In this document: positions 37,147-44,908 of the stretch, piece by piece | How positions within the stretch are numbered: the stretch's first letter is position 1 | Layout: each line of letters begins with the position of its first letter | Assembly: GCA_016709305.1 (NCBI GenBank) | Contig: JADJNA010000061.1 | Span: 7,846-71,845 of the forward strand | Reading direction: 5' to 3' | Source of the DNA: Candidatus Villigracilis saccharophilus | Lineage (GTDB): Bacteria; Chloroflexota; Anaerolineae; Anaerolineales; Villigracilaceae | Length of the DNA stretch: 64,000 nt | The notes under the pieces: model-generated | Databases searched by the model: none | Seen by the model: only the letters and a program-made list of their open reading frames with translations | What the model was told of the DNA's origin: nothing | Position numbers and translations under genes: made by a program

Positions 37147-37647
37147 ATGACAGAAACAAACGTACTCCCATGGGTCGAAGTCAACGAAATGATGGATGAC
37201 GAGTATCGTCAACGGGTGGTGGCGGATGCGCTCGGTCACTACCCAAAAGCATCCTCGGAATTAAATAAATTCGCAGCGGATATTCTCAAGAAGACGATCC
37301 AGGTCAATGGGTTTCGCTCCTTCCAGAGCATTCCGCCCCATATGGCAAAGATACAGGTCGCCAGGGAATTCAAGATCAATGATCAACTCGCCTCGGCGGT
37401 CATCTGTCTGTGGGCTGAAAAACAACACGAGGTCATTGAAACCCTCGCGCACGCCGCGCGGGAAGCGAACATCCCCATCCACGAACCATGGGACTGGCAC
37501 GAAGCGCGTCACGGTTTTGTCCAGGCTCAAGACACCCCGCAACTAGATCAACTGGCGACGACACTGTCGGCGCAAAAGACAAAGCCCGAATCAGATCATT
37601 ATATTTTGGCTGCCTTATGGTTAAGCAACAGCCTCTTTGTGGAATAG
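37147..37647 (+). CDS. Protein of unknown function, 166 residues
   Basis: ATG 37147 follows AAAGGAG. A soluble, mostly helical protein without a signal peptide or membrane segment; Trp and His cluster in IHEPWDWHEARHGF near residue 120. I do not recognise the family. A bidirectional terminator separates it from the convergent ABC exporter genes. Confidence 0.6.
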   Translation: MTETNVLPWVEVNEMMDDEYRQRVVADALGHYPKASSELNKFAADILKKTIQVNGFRSFQSIPPHMAKIQVAREFKINDQLASAVICLWAEKQHEVIETLAHAAREANIPIHEPWDWHEARHGFVQAQDTPQLDQLATTLSAQKTKPESDHYILAALWLSNSLFVE

Positions 37648-37687
37648 GTTACATTCAAGAGCACGGCAAACCCAACACAGGAATAGG

Positions 37688-37731
37688 AAAAAAGTTCCAT
37701 CAAGGTTTTGAAAACCTCGATGGAACTTTTC
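37688..37731. terminator. Bidirectional Rho-independent terminator
   Basis: AAAAGTTCCATC pairs with GATGGAACTTTT around an inner AGGTTTT/AAAACCT stem, with A and T runs on the two sides. It serves the unknown gene on plus and the ABC exporter operon on minus. Confidence 0.75.
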
Positions 37732-37749
37732 ATCATCCATCCTTCCTCC

Positions 37750-39612
37750 TTAATCTGCCGTCGCCAACTCACTCACTTCTTCTTCCTCATTACTCGTCCC
37801 TTCACCTTCCTCCGCCACTCCATATGCCACTTCCAACTGATGTCTGAACTGCTGGGTGTACAACCTGTAATAATGCCCGCGCAGTTTCAGCAGCTCGGCG
37901 TGCGAGCCCTGCTCAGCGATATGACCATTCTCGATCACGAGGATTCGGTCTGCGCGGCGGATGGTACTCAGGCGGTGCGCGATCACAAAGGAAGTGCGGC
38001 CTTTCATCAAGGCGTCCATACCGCGCTGGATCAGCGCCTCGGTCAGTGTGTCCACCGAGGAGGTGGCTTCGTCCATGATGAACAACTCTGGTCTTGCCAG
38101 AACGGCACGCGCGAGCGAGATCAATTGCTTCTGCCCGACCGATAACAGGTTTCCGCTTTCACCTACGTTCTGCTCGTAGCCCTTTTCCAGAGTCACAATG
38201 AAGTCATGCGCGCCCGCGATCTTGGCGGCCTCCTCAACCTGCGCATCGTCCGCAGACAGATTGCCGTAGCGGATATTCTCGCGCACCGTCCCCGAGAACA
38301 GATGCGGCGTTTGCAGCACGATGCCGATCTTGTTATGGATCGACTCGAGCTTGTAGTCCATATAATCCAACCCGTTGATGCGGATCACGCCCTGGGTCGG
38401 CTCGTAAAAACGACACAGCAGGTTCACGATCGTGGACTTGCCACCGCCGGTCGGCCCCACCAGTGCGATCATCTCGCCCGGGTTGACCTTCAGCGTGAAG
38501 TCTGATAGGACAGATTTCCTGTCCTCGTAGAAAAAATCTACGTGATCGAATTCGATCTCGCCGAGCAGAGTTTTCGCTTCGACTGCATCGGGTCTGTTGT
38601 GGACCTCGGGCGGGGTGTCCACCAATTTGAAGATCCGCTCCGCTGATGCGATACTGTGCTGCATTTCTGCGTACACCCGCGCCAGGTCCTGAATGGGCCA
38701 CATCATAAAGGTCAGGTACGACACAAAGGCTTGAATGCCGCCAATGGTCATCAACCCGATCTCGATCTGCGTTCCGCCATAGCCGACGATGAATCCCAGC
38801 GCGAGGGCAGCGATCATCTGCACGGTGGGGAGGAAGAGCGCCGACAGCCACGCCGCGCGGTACGAGGCGTGATACATGCTGCTGGTCAGTCCCTGGAATT
38901 CGCGCGTGTTCTCATCCTCGCGACTCAACGCCTTTACCACGCGCATGCCCTGAAAGTTCTCGTTGTACGCACCGGTGATCTTGCTGTTGGCACGCCGTGA
39001 AATGCGGAACTGCTCCAATATGCGCTTGCGGAATTCCACCGCGATGAACATCATGATCGGGATGATGGTCAGCACGATCAGCGCCAGCCGCCAGTTGATG
39101 ATCAGCATGAAGATCGTGGACGAGGTAATGTTCATCACCGCCCAGGTGCTGTCCACGATGCCCCAGGTCAACAGGTCAGAGACGCGCCCCGTATCGGATG
39201 TCACGCGCGAGATCAAGCGTCCCACCGCGTTATTCGAATAATACGAAAGCGACAGGTCCTGCAAATGATTGAACAGCATCTTGCGCAGGTCATATTGAAT
39301 GCGCTCGCCGAGCACGCCTGCTAGATAAATGAACGTGAACACCGCCGCCGCCTGCACAATGATAAATCCGCCGTAGATGACGGCAAGCTGCATCACGCGC
39401 GCGCTATCCTTAAGCAGAATGCCCTGGTCAATGAACTGCTTGTTCACATAGGTGAAATACGCGTCCAGCCCGGAAACCAGCGCGATGGTCAATAAAAATC
39501 CCAGCACCCATTTCCAATGCGGCCTCAACAATCCGCCAATGCGTTTCAAAACAGGTGTGGTCAGTTGTGATGTGAACTCTTCTTCTTCGAGTTCGAGGAT
39601 TTCGTCTGACAT
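37750..39612 (-). CDS. ABC exporter half-transporter, subunit with catalytic Walker B
   Basis: 620 residues: six membrane helices (about 30-320) fused to an ATPase. Walker A GPTGGGKSTI, Walker B LFIMDEATSSVD with the catalytic Glu, switch IAHRLST, but a variant signature LLSVGQKQLI (LSVGQ rather than LSGGQ). Paired with the upstream half-transporter this fits a heterodimeric type IV exporter of the BmrCD/TM287-288 kind, in which one of two ATP sites is degenerate. The ~40-bp gap to the partner gene contains a perfect palindrome. Confidence 0.88.
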   Translation of the reverse strand: MSDEILELEEEEFTSQLTTPVLKRIGGLLRPHWKWVLGFLLTIALVSGLDAYFTYVNKQFIDQGILLKDSARVMQLAVIYGGFIIVQAAAVFTFIYLAGVLGERIQYDLRKMLFNHLQDLSLSYYSNNAVGRLISRVTSDTGRVSDLLTWGIVDSTWAVMNITSSTIFMLIINWRLALIVLTIIPIMMFIAVEFRKRILEQFRISRRANSKITGAYNENFQGMRVVKALSREDENTREFQGLTSSMYHASYRAAWLSALFLPTVQMIAALALGFIVGYGGTQIEIGLMTIGGIQAFVSYLTFMMWPIQDLARVYAEMQHSIASAERIFKLVDTPPEVHNRPDAVEAKTLLGEIEFDHVDFFYEDRKSVLSDFTLKVNPGEMIALVGPTGGGKSTIVNLLCRFYEPTQGVIRINGLDYMDYKLESIHNKIGIVLQTPHLFSGTVRENIRYGNLSADDAQVEEAAKIAGAHDFIVTLEKGYEQNVGESGNLLSVGQKQLISLARAVLARPELFIMDEATSSVDTLTEALIQRGMDALMKGRTSFVIAHRLSTIRRADRILVIENGHIAEQGSHAELLKLRGHYYRLYTQQFRHQLEVAYGVAEEGEGTSNEEEEVSELATAD

Positions 39613-39625
39613 TTTATTTCTCCGG

Positions 39626-39653
39626 TAGGGGCGGATCGCGATCCGCCCCTACA
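39626..39653. repeat. Perfect 28-bp palindrome between the two exporter genes
   Basis: GTAGGGGCGGATCG followed directly by its exact reverse complement. It is related to the imperfect palindrome at 26918. Confidence 0.7.
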
Positions 39654-39655
39654 AA

Positions 39656-41503
39656 TTAATTTACACGCGCAATTTCTTTTTCCAATTCCACATCGATCTT
39701 CGTCTGAATATCATAGATCCTGCGATACATGCCGTCTTTATCCTTCAGTAATTCTTCATGGGTTCCCATCTGCACTACCTCGCCTTTATCCAGCACCAGG
39801 ATCAAATCCGCGATCATTACCGATTGAATGCGGTGCGCGATGATGAAGGTCGTGCGGTTCTGCATCAAGCCGTTCAAGGCCTCGCGGATCTCCGCTTCGG
39901 TTTCGGTGTCCACCGAGGAGGTCGAGTCATCGAGGATCAGGATGCGCGGATTCTTCAATAACGTCCGCGCGATGGCAACACGCTGTTTCTGTCCGCCGGA
40001 AAGGGTCACGCCTTTCTCGCCGACCAGCGTGTTATAGCCATCCGGGAAGGTCAGAATGACATCATGCACAGCGGCGGCTTTCGCGGCGTTTTCCACTTCT
40101 TCCTGCGGTACATCGCGCCCGACCCCGTACATGATATTCTCGCGGATCGAGCGGCTGAACAAAAATGGTTCCTGCTCCACAATGCCGATCTGCTTGCGCA
40201 GGTACGCGCGTGAATAATCCTTCAACTCAATATCGTCGAGTAATACGCGTCCGCCCGTGTATTCGTGGAAGCGGGGGAGCAGGTTCACCAGCGAGGTCTT
40301 GCCCGATCCCGTTGACCCAAGCAAGGCGATCGCCTGTCCGGGCCTGGCGTGGAACGAAACATTCTTCAACACATCCGATTTGCCGTCCGAGTACATGAAC
40401 GAGACATTCTCGAAAAGCAGGTCGCCTCGCGCCGCGCCCTCAGGCTGGACTTTCCCATCTAGCAGGGGTTCACGCTGCTGCTTGACCACTTCCATCAGGC
40501 GCGAATATGAGACCATGCCGGTGGAGGTGGAGACGATCAGCCGTCCCAGGTTGCGTATCGGCCAGATCAGCCACACGACCAGGCCAACATAAGCGATATA
40601 AGTACCCAGCGAGATCTCATCGCGGATCGCCATGTTCGCGCCATACACAAACCCGAACAGCATCTGAAATCCAAGCACGATATCCGAGAGCGGCCAGAAC
40701 ATGGAGTGCATGAAAAGCAGTATCTTGCCCTTCAAGTATTTGCCCCAATTGTCCTTCTCGAATTTTTTCTTTTCATAATCCTGGCGCGCGAAGGCTTTCA
40801 CCACGCGCACGCCGGTCAGGTTTTCCTGTAACGTCGTCGAGAGGATCGCTTCCTGCGCCTGATAATCCTCGTAGGCCTTGGTCACTTTTTTGAAGAACCA
40901 CAACGAGACCAGCAGGATCAGCGGAATGACCACGACTGAAACCAGCGCCAGTTCCACGTTCAAATTCAGGATCGCCACGAAGTTGATCACGAACAGCAGG
41001 ATAATACGTCCCATGCCGATGGCTTGCTCGCTGAAGAAGCGCCTCAGAGCATCCACATCCGATGTGACTCGTTCGATCAGGTCGCCGGTCGGCGTGGTGG
41101 CGTGGTACGAAAAGCTCAATCGCTGGATGTGGTCGAACAGGAAGTCTCTCAAACGGCGCGTGATGCCCTCGGCGGTATAGGCCGCCAGCCGTCCGGAAAG
41201 GAACGTGAAGGTGCCCTCAAACGCGGCGAGTCCCACGAATCCAAGCCCGATCCAGACAAAAGTTGAGGTCATTGAAGCGCCGAGCATTGTCCTCTGCGCC
41301 AGAACATCGTCCGCGAAGAAGCGCAGCAACAGGTACGTGAATGTTTTCGAGAGCGCAGAGATCGCCAGCGCAAAGGTCGCCGCGACATAGGAAAGGCGGT
41401 AATCGGACATCATTTGCCACAGCCCTTTCAGGCGGTTGGCGTTCAGGGTCGGTCGGAAGTCAAAGGTGAGCGCAGGCTCGTGGGCGGGTTGCAGGGTGGT
41501 CAT
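39656..41503 (-). CDS. ABC exporter half-transporter, subunit with non-canonical Walker B
   Basis: 615 residues: six membrane helices plus ATPase. Walker A GSTGSGKTSL, canonical signature TLSGGQKQRVAIAR, but Walker B ILILDDSTSSVD has Asp where the catalytic Glu is expected. Together with the LSVGQ signature of the partner this places the degenerate ATP site between this subunit's Walker motifs and the partner's signature, as in known heterodimeric multidrug exporters. First gene of the operon, preceded by a leader peptide and attenuator. Confidence 0.88.
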   Translation of the reverse strand: MTTLQPAHEPALTFDFRPTLNANRLKGLWQMMSDYRLSYVAATFALAISALSKTFTYLLLRFFADDVLAQRTMLGASMTSTFVWIGLGFVGLAAFEGTFTFLSGRLAAYTAEGITRRLRDFLFDHIQRLSFSYHATTPTGDLIERVTSDVDALRRFFSEQAIGMGRIILLFVINFVAILNLNVELALVSVVVIPLILLVSLWFFKKVTKAYEDYQAQEAILSTTLQENLTGVRVVKAFARQDYEKKKFEKDNWGKYLKGKILLFMHSMFWPLSDIVLGFQMLFGFVYGANMAIRDEISLGTYIAYVGLVVWLIWPIRNLGRLIVSTSTGMVSYSRLMEVVKQQREPLLDGKVQPEGAARGDLLFENVSFMYSDGKSDVLKNVSFHARPGQAIALLGSTGSGKTSLVNLLPRFHEYTGGRVLLDDIELKDYSRAYLRKQIGIVEQEPFLFSRSIRENIMYGVGRDVPQEEVENAAKAAAVHDVILTFPDGYNTLVGEKGVTLSGGQKQRVAIARTLLKNPRILILDDSTSSVDTETEAEIREALNGLMQNRTTFIIAHRIQSVMIADLILVLDKGEVVQMGTHEELLKDKDGMYRRIYDIQTKIDVELEKEIARVN

Positions 41504-41518
41504 TGGTTACTCCATTAC

Positions 41519-41607
41519 TTCGTCATTGCGAGGGAGGATGCTTTTCCGACGAAGCAATCTCAAATAAAGTGTGGATTGCTTTTCTGGGCAGCGCAGGGTT
41601 GGGCTTG
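41519..41607 (+). repeat. Dispersed CGTCATTGCGAGG...GAAGCAATCTC repeat, copy C
   Basis: CGTCATTGCGAGGGAGGATG, then GAAGCAATC facing GATTGCTTTTC as a hairpin. It lies between the attenuator and the first exporter gene. Confidence 0.6.
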
Positions 41608-41630
41608 CGCCCTCGCAATAAAATTAAACA

Positions 41631-41659
41631 AAAAAGGCTGCGGCAAGTACGCCGCAGCC
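41631..41659 (-). terminator. Attenuator terminator upstream of the ABC exporter operon
   Basis: On the minus strand GGCTGCGGC and GCCGCAGCC form a perfect 9-bp stem with loop GTACTT, followed by TTTTTT. It lies 26 bases past the leader peptide stop and about 130 bases before the exporter ATG. Confidence 0.8.
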
Positions 41660-41684
41660 CAAATAAACAGGGGACAGGTGAGAC

Positions 41685-41762
41685 CTAGGTTCGGTCTACA
41701 GGCGCACTCCGAGAAGGCAAATAGCCAACTGCATCAGGGGTGATAAAGATTGTGTAGATCAT
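41685..41762 (-). CDS. Candidate regulatory leader peptide of the ABC exporter operon, 25 residues
   Basis: A minus-strand ORF opens at ATG 41762 (MIYTIFITPDAVGY...) and stops at TAG 41687-41685. An AAAGGAAG ribosome site lies about 12 bases upstream, somewhat far. The bases around the start (GCGCACTC on the minus strand at 41773-41766) pair perfectly with GAGTGCGC inside the ORF (41709-41702), so the leader can fold on itself. With the promoter upstream and terminator downstream this matches ribosome-mediated attenuation, as described for the bmrB leader of the heterodimeric exporter bmrCD in Bacillus subtilis. The regulatory role is inferred. Confidence 0.55.
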   Translation of the reverse strand: MIYTIFITPDAVGYLPSRSAPVDRT

Positions 41763-41808
41763 CAAGAGTGCGCTTCCTTTCTTTGAGATTTTTACTTCAA
41801 TGGCTCGA

Positions 41809-41837
41809 GTTTACACCAACAAAATAGGATGTGTCAA
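41809..41837 (-). promoter_or_regulatory. Promoter of the exporter leader and operon
   Basis: Minus strand: perfect TTGACA (41837-41832), 17-base spacer, then GTAAAC (41814-41809); the overlapping TGTAAA gives a 16-base spacer. Start of transcription would be about 40 bases before the leader ATG. The region 41840-42098 is AT-rich with nothing else recognised. Confidence 0.55.
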
Positions 41838-42098
41838 GGATTAATCAAGATTTAATTTATTATAAAGGTCTGCGGGGTCGAGCCTGCTGGTTTTGTGAGA
41901 AAAAAATTAGAAAAAAATTTTAGCGTAACTTTTCAGTGATTAATACGACTTGTGAATATATTATGCAGGTCAGGGAATGTCAAAAGTGCTTTCTTGATTT
42001 GCCCCGCGAATTTCCTGCATATTCGCAAGTCCGCAAAACGTTATGTGCTTATTTGCGTTTAAAAAATTGAAAACACAGCCAGCCAAAGGAGATAATCA

Positions 42099-42470
42099 AT
42101 GACTCATGTAATTACCAGTTTGTGCCTGCGCGATAATGGGTGTTCGTCAGTCTGTCCGGTGGAATGTATCCAGCCGGGCGAGCCTGAATCACAGTGGCCG
42201 ACATTCTATATCGACCCCGGCACCTGCATCGACTGCGGCGCCTGCGTGCCGGAATGTCCTTATCATGCCATCTTCCCGGCCGATGAAACCCCGAAAGCCT
42301 ACTCCGCGAAGGGCGGTGAATACATCAACCAGACCGGGCTGACAGGTCATTATGAAGGCACAGATCACTATGGCAAAAAGATCGTACTCGAGACCACCCG
42401 CGTACTCGCGGCGGGCGAAATCATTGATCTGACGCCAGCCATTAAAGACAACGCCGGCTTCTATAAATAA
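42099..42470 (+). CDS. Ferredoxin with two Fe-S cluster motifs
   Basis: 123 residues after AAAGGAG. Cys spacing CLRDNGCSSVCPVEC followed by CIDCGACVPECPYHAIF suggests two clusters, of the 7Fe or 2[4Fe-4S] type, with an unusual extra C-terminal ~65 residues (GGEYINQTGLTGHYEGTDHY). A soluble electron carrier; its partner is not evident from neighbours. A terminator follows. Confidence 0.85.
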   Translation: MTHVITSLCLRDNGCSSVCPVECIQPGEPESQWPTFYIDPGTCIDCGACVPECPYHAIFPADETPKAYSAKGGEYINQTGLTGHYEGTDHYGKKIVLETTRVLAAGEIIDLTPAIKDNAGFYK

Positions 42471-42485
42471 CCATTCGCATCATAC

Positions 42486-42525
42486 AAAAAACTCCGCGGA
42501 CAAAATGCCCGCGGAGGTTTTTGTT
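42486..42525 (+). terminator. Rho-independent terminator after the ferredoxin gene
   Basis: CTCCGCGG (42492-42499) pairs with CCGCGGAG (42509-42516), with A tract before and TTTTTG after. Confidence 0.85.
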
Positions 42526-42548
42526 ATGCAATACAGTAAAATAAGCTT

Positions 42549-43373
42549 ATGAGTATTATGGAATTTAAGATCACGCCTTCGGGAAATATCCCACTCAAGA
42601 CACGGGCTGCTACGCTTGACGAAATGACCCGCGAATTATCGCAGGGTTTCTACACCACCTTCAGCACGCTGTCAGGCGGGATGCAGGTCATGGGGTTCCG
42701 CGCGCATCTCCAGAGATTGTATCTCCCGGCCGCCGAACAGGGCATCCATCCGTCTGTGGATGTGGGCACGCTGCGCGAAAGAATTGCCGGGCTTGCTAAA
42801 ATTAATCTGCCGAAAGAATCGCGCCTGCGGGTCATCCTGGTCAAAGACAGCGGTATGATCTACGCCGGCCTTCAGCCGTTCGAGCCGCTCTCAAAACAAA
42901 TTTACACAGACGGCGTTAAGGCGGTCACAGCATCCATGACGCGCCAGTCTCCGCGTTTAAAGGACACGGGCTTTATTTCATCCAGCGTCGAACAGCGCAG
43001 GCGGGTTGGGGGGGATGTCTTTGAGATCCTGCTTACAAAGGATGGGAAAATATTGGAGGGAATGACATCCAATTTCTACGCGGTCAAGGGCCGCACCCTC
43101 ATCACTGCGCGCTATGGGATCCTGCTTGGCGTGACCAGGCGCGCGGTGCTTCGGCTCGCGAGAGGGCAGGGGATGTCAATCGAGTATCGCTCTCCCCGCA
43201 TGGATGAAAAATTTCACGAAGCGTTTCTCACCTCGAGTTCGCGCGGCGTTGTGCCGATCGTGTCCATTGACAACAAGCCGCTGGGGCAGGGGAGTGTGGG
43301 CAGGTGGTCGGAAATTCTTTCGAAGGCGTATCAGACGTACGTCGTGGAGAGAAGCGAGGATATTATCAATTAA
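42549..43373 (+). CDS. Class IV aminotransferase-family PLP enzyme
   Basis: 274 residues (ATG 42558 is an alternative start). Family features: an N-terminal GFYTTFSTLSGGMQVMGF segment, the probable PLP lysine in RLKDTGFI (about residue 140), and EILEGMTSNFYAV with the PLP-contacting Glu. The family includes branched-chain and D-amino-acid aminotransferases and aminodeoxychorismate lyase; the exact substrate cannot be fixed. Probably monocistronic with the small Cys protein downstream. Confidence 0.8.
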   Translation: MSIMEFKITPSGNIPLKTRAATLDEMTRELSQGFYTTFSTLSGGMQVMGFRAHLQRLYLPAAEQGIHPSVDVGTLRERIAGLAKINLPKESRLRVILVKDSGMIYAGLQPFEPLSKQIYTDGVKAVTASMTRQSPRLKDTGFISSSVEQRRRVGGDVFEILLTKDGKILEGMTSNFYAVKGRTLITARYGILLGVTRRAVLRLARGQGMSIEYRSPRMDEKFHEAFLTSSSRGVVPIVSIDNKPLGQGSVGRWSEILSKAYQTYVVERSEDIIN

Positions 43374-43432
43374 TCCAACGGGGGAAGTAACTTTTTCCTT
43401 GCAGGGACGACTGTATCTGTAAGGAGCTTATC

Positions 43433-43624
43433 ATGGAATCTCATCCTCCAAAAACATGTCTTCGCAAGAAAACCAGTACCGAATTCAAATGCAGCGAGTG
43501 TTCGCCGGATTGTCCATTGTATTCGAGTACGGCCCTGGGCAGGGAAGTTTTAGTGGGTGTTGATCTTGAAAAACTGGCTGAGAAAATGGACAAGAACAAA
43601 AAATTTGTTTTGTTCATAAAGTAG
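43433..43624 (+). CDS. Small Cys-containing protein, 63 residues
   Basis: ATG 43433 follows TAAGGAG. Four Cys in TCLRKK, KCSECSPDCPLY could bind a metal; the C-terminal half is a charged helix (DLEKLAEKMDKNKKF). Family not recognised. Its end overlaps the convergent recombinase gene by about 11 bases. Confidence 0.5.
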   Translation: MESHPPKTCLRKKTSTEFKCSECSPDCPLYSSTALGREVLVGVDLEKLAEKMDKNKKFVLFIK

Positions 43625-44642
43625 TTTTATTTTTTCCGTCTTCAAAGATCTCATAATAACCTTTATCCAATTCGTCGTCGCTCAAGTGCGCATAGCGCTG
43701 CGTGACCTGAATATTGCTGTGACGCGCAAGCTCCTGCGCCAGCTTGAGATTGCCCGAACCGCGCAAAACCGTGGTAACAAAATAGTGCCGGAAAGAGTGG
43801 GGGGTGATCTTGCCGGCGGCATCCTTTCCAAGAATTTCCAAAACACGTTCTGCTACGATATTTCTGCCGGTTGTCGGCGTGATCGGCTTGACCTTCTTTC
43901 CTGCGCCTTTATCGTGCCGTGAAAAGAGGGGCAGGGAAGCCAGTTGTTTTCCAGAAACGCCATCCAGCTGCGCGCGCAGTGATAGATAGTCCTTGATGGC
44001 TTTCATGGAACGCGTCGAAAATCGTACGACAGCCTGCTTATCGCCTTTGCCGATGATCACAGCCCGTCCTTCGTTCCAATCCACGTCGCCGCGCCTGAGT
44101 TTGCAGGCTTCATGGACGCGCAAGCCTGTGTCCGCCAGCATGAGCAGAAAAGCCCGATCGCGCATTGCGCGTAGCTGTTCATTGGCGCCATCCCTGTCCT
44201 CAGTTGACAGATTTATATGCGAAGGTTCGCTGACATGGGCAAGTATTCGTTCGATACCTTCAGCCGGAAATTGCGGCAGGCGGATGCCAGGCCTGCGTGA
44301 GCGCTGGCGAATCAAGGTCCGCACACGCGAGATATTGACCTCAACGTAGCGCTCAGAATCCACGTATTCGTAAAAGCCTTTGACAGCCTGCATGTACAGG
44401 AATTCCGTGGCTGGCGCGAACACCTTGAGATACATGGCAAATGGCGAGATGATATCTTCAGTGAGTTTTTCAATGGGGGTGTTGCGCGGATCCATCCATT
44501 TTTCTGTCAACACATCACAGAAAGCCTTGAGCGCATTTTTGTAGGCGCGCGCGGTGTGTTCGCTGCGTGAGAGCTTCACAACCTCAATATATTTTCCGAT
44601 CACATCAGAGATCATCACAGGAGCGTCATTTTGCTTGGTCAT
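43614..44642 (-). CDS. Xer-like tyrosine recombinase
   Basis: About 342 residues. An N-terminal SAM-like core-binding domain (SRSEHTARAYKNALKAFCDV) precedes the catalytic domain with the full set: Arg in ADTGLRVHEACKL, Lys in IIGKGDKQ, HSFRHYF, His in LARHSNIQ and the Tyr nucleophile in TQRYAHL. No IntI-specific insertion is apparent. The promoter's -10 ends at 44650, so transcription should begin near 44643 and ATG 44642 would be nearly leaderless; ATG 44651 lies within the -10 and is unlikely. A dif-like site abuts the promoter, so this is probably the chromosome-dimer resolving recombinase. Confidence 0.85.
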   Translation of the reverse strand: MTKQNDAPVMISDVIGKYIEVVKLSRSEHTARAYKNALKAFCDVLTEKWMDPRNTPIEKLTEDIISPFAMYLKVFAPATEFLYMQAVKGFYEYVDSERYVEVNISRVRTLIRQRSRRPGIRLPQFPAEGIERILAHVSEPSHINLSTEDRDGANEQLRAMRDRAFLLMLADTGLRVHEACKLRRGDVDWNEGRAVIIGKGDKQAVVRFSTRSMKAIKDYLSLRAQLDGVSGKQLASLPLFSRHDKGAGKKVKPITPTTGRNIVAERVLEILGKDAAGKITPHSFRHYFVTTVLRGSGNLKLAQELARHSNIQVTQRYAHLSDDELDKGYYEIFEDGKNKTTL

Positions 44643-44649
44643 ACCGATC

Positions 44650-44677
44650 ATTATACGAATTAATCAGCTTTTGTCAA
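44650..44677 (-). promoter_or_regulatory. Consensus sigma-70 promoter of the Xer gene
   Basis: Minus strand: perfect TTGACA (44677-44672) and perfect TATAAT (44655-44650), 16 bases apart. The -35 lies one base from the dif-like site, so recombinase bound there could repress its own gene. Confidence 0.75.
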
Positions 44678-44678
44678 T

Positions 44679-44706
44679 GCTTTCGATAATAATACTTATC
44701 GAAAGC
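44679..44706. other. dif-like Xer recombination site (11-6-11)
   Basis: Perfect inverted arms GCTTTCGATAA (44679-44689) and TTATCGAAAGC (44696-44706) flank a 6-base centre, TAATAC. The 28-bp size, 11-6-11 layout and inner ATAA-N6-TTAT match known dif sites. It lies 37 bases upstream of the Xer start, as in single-recombinase systems where dif and xer are adjacent. The remaining ~200 bases to the next gene (44707-44908) show nothing coding. Confidence 0.7.
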
Positions 44707-44908
44707 AAAAGAGTTAATAAATGAAAAACGACGAAAGCGCCATCCTCACCCGCTCCCCTGCCCGCCTGCAATTTCAGATTAAAGATTGGAAGTTTGGGTC
44801 GGAAGCCTCGGTAAAAAAAACGAAAAGAGAATCTCGCAAAGCATTAATCCTTCCGAATTCATAATTCATCCTTTATTCTCCCTCTCTCCCCTGCCCCATG
44901 AAACCCCT

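Noticed and set aside
43614..44642. The tyrosine recombinase as the integron integrase of the cassette tract
   Set aside because: The catalytic domain lacks an IntI-like inserted helix, the gene is 6 kb from the nearest attC-like site with core genes between, and a dif-like site next to it explains it better.
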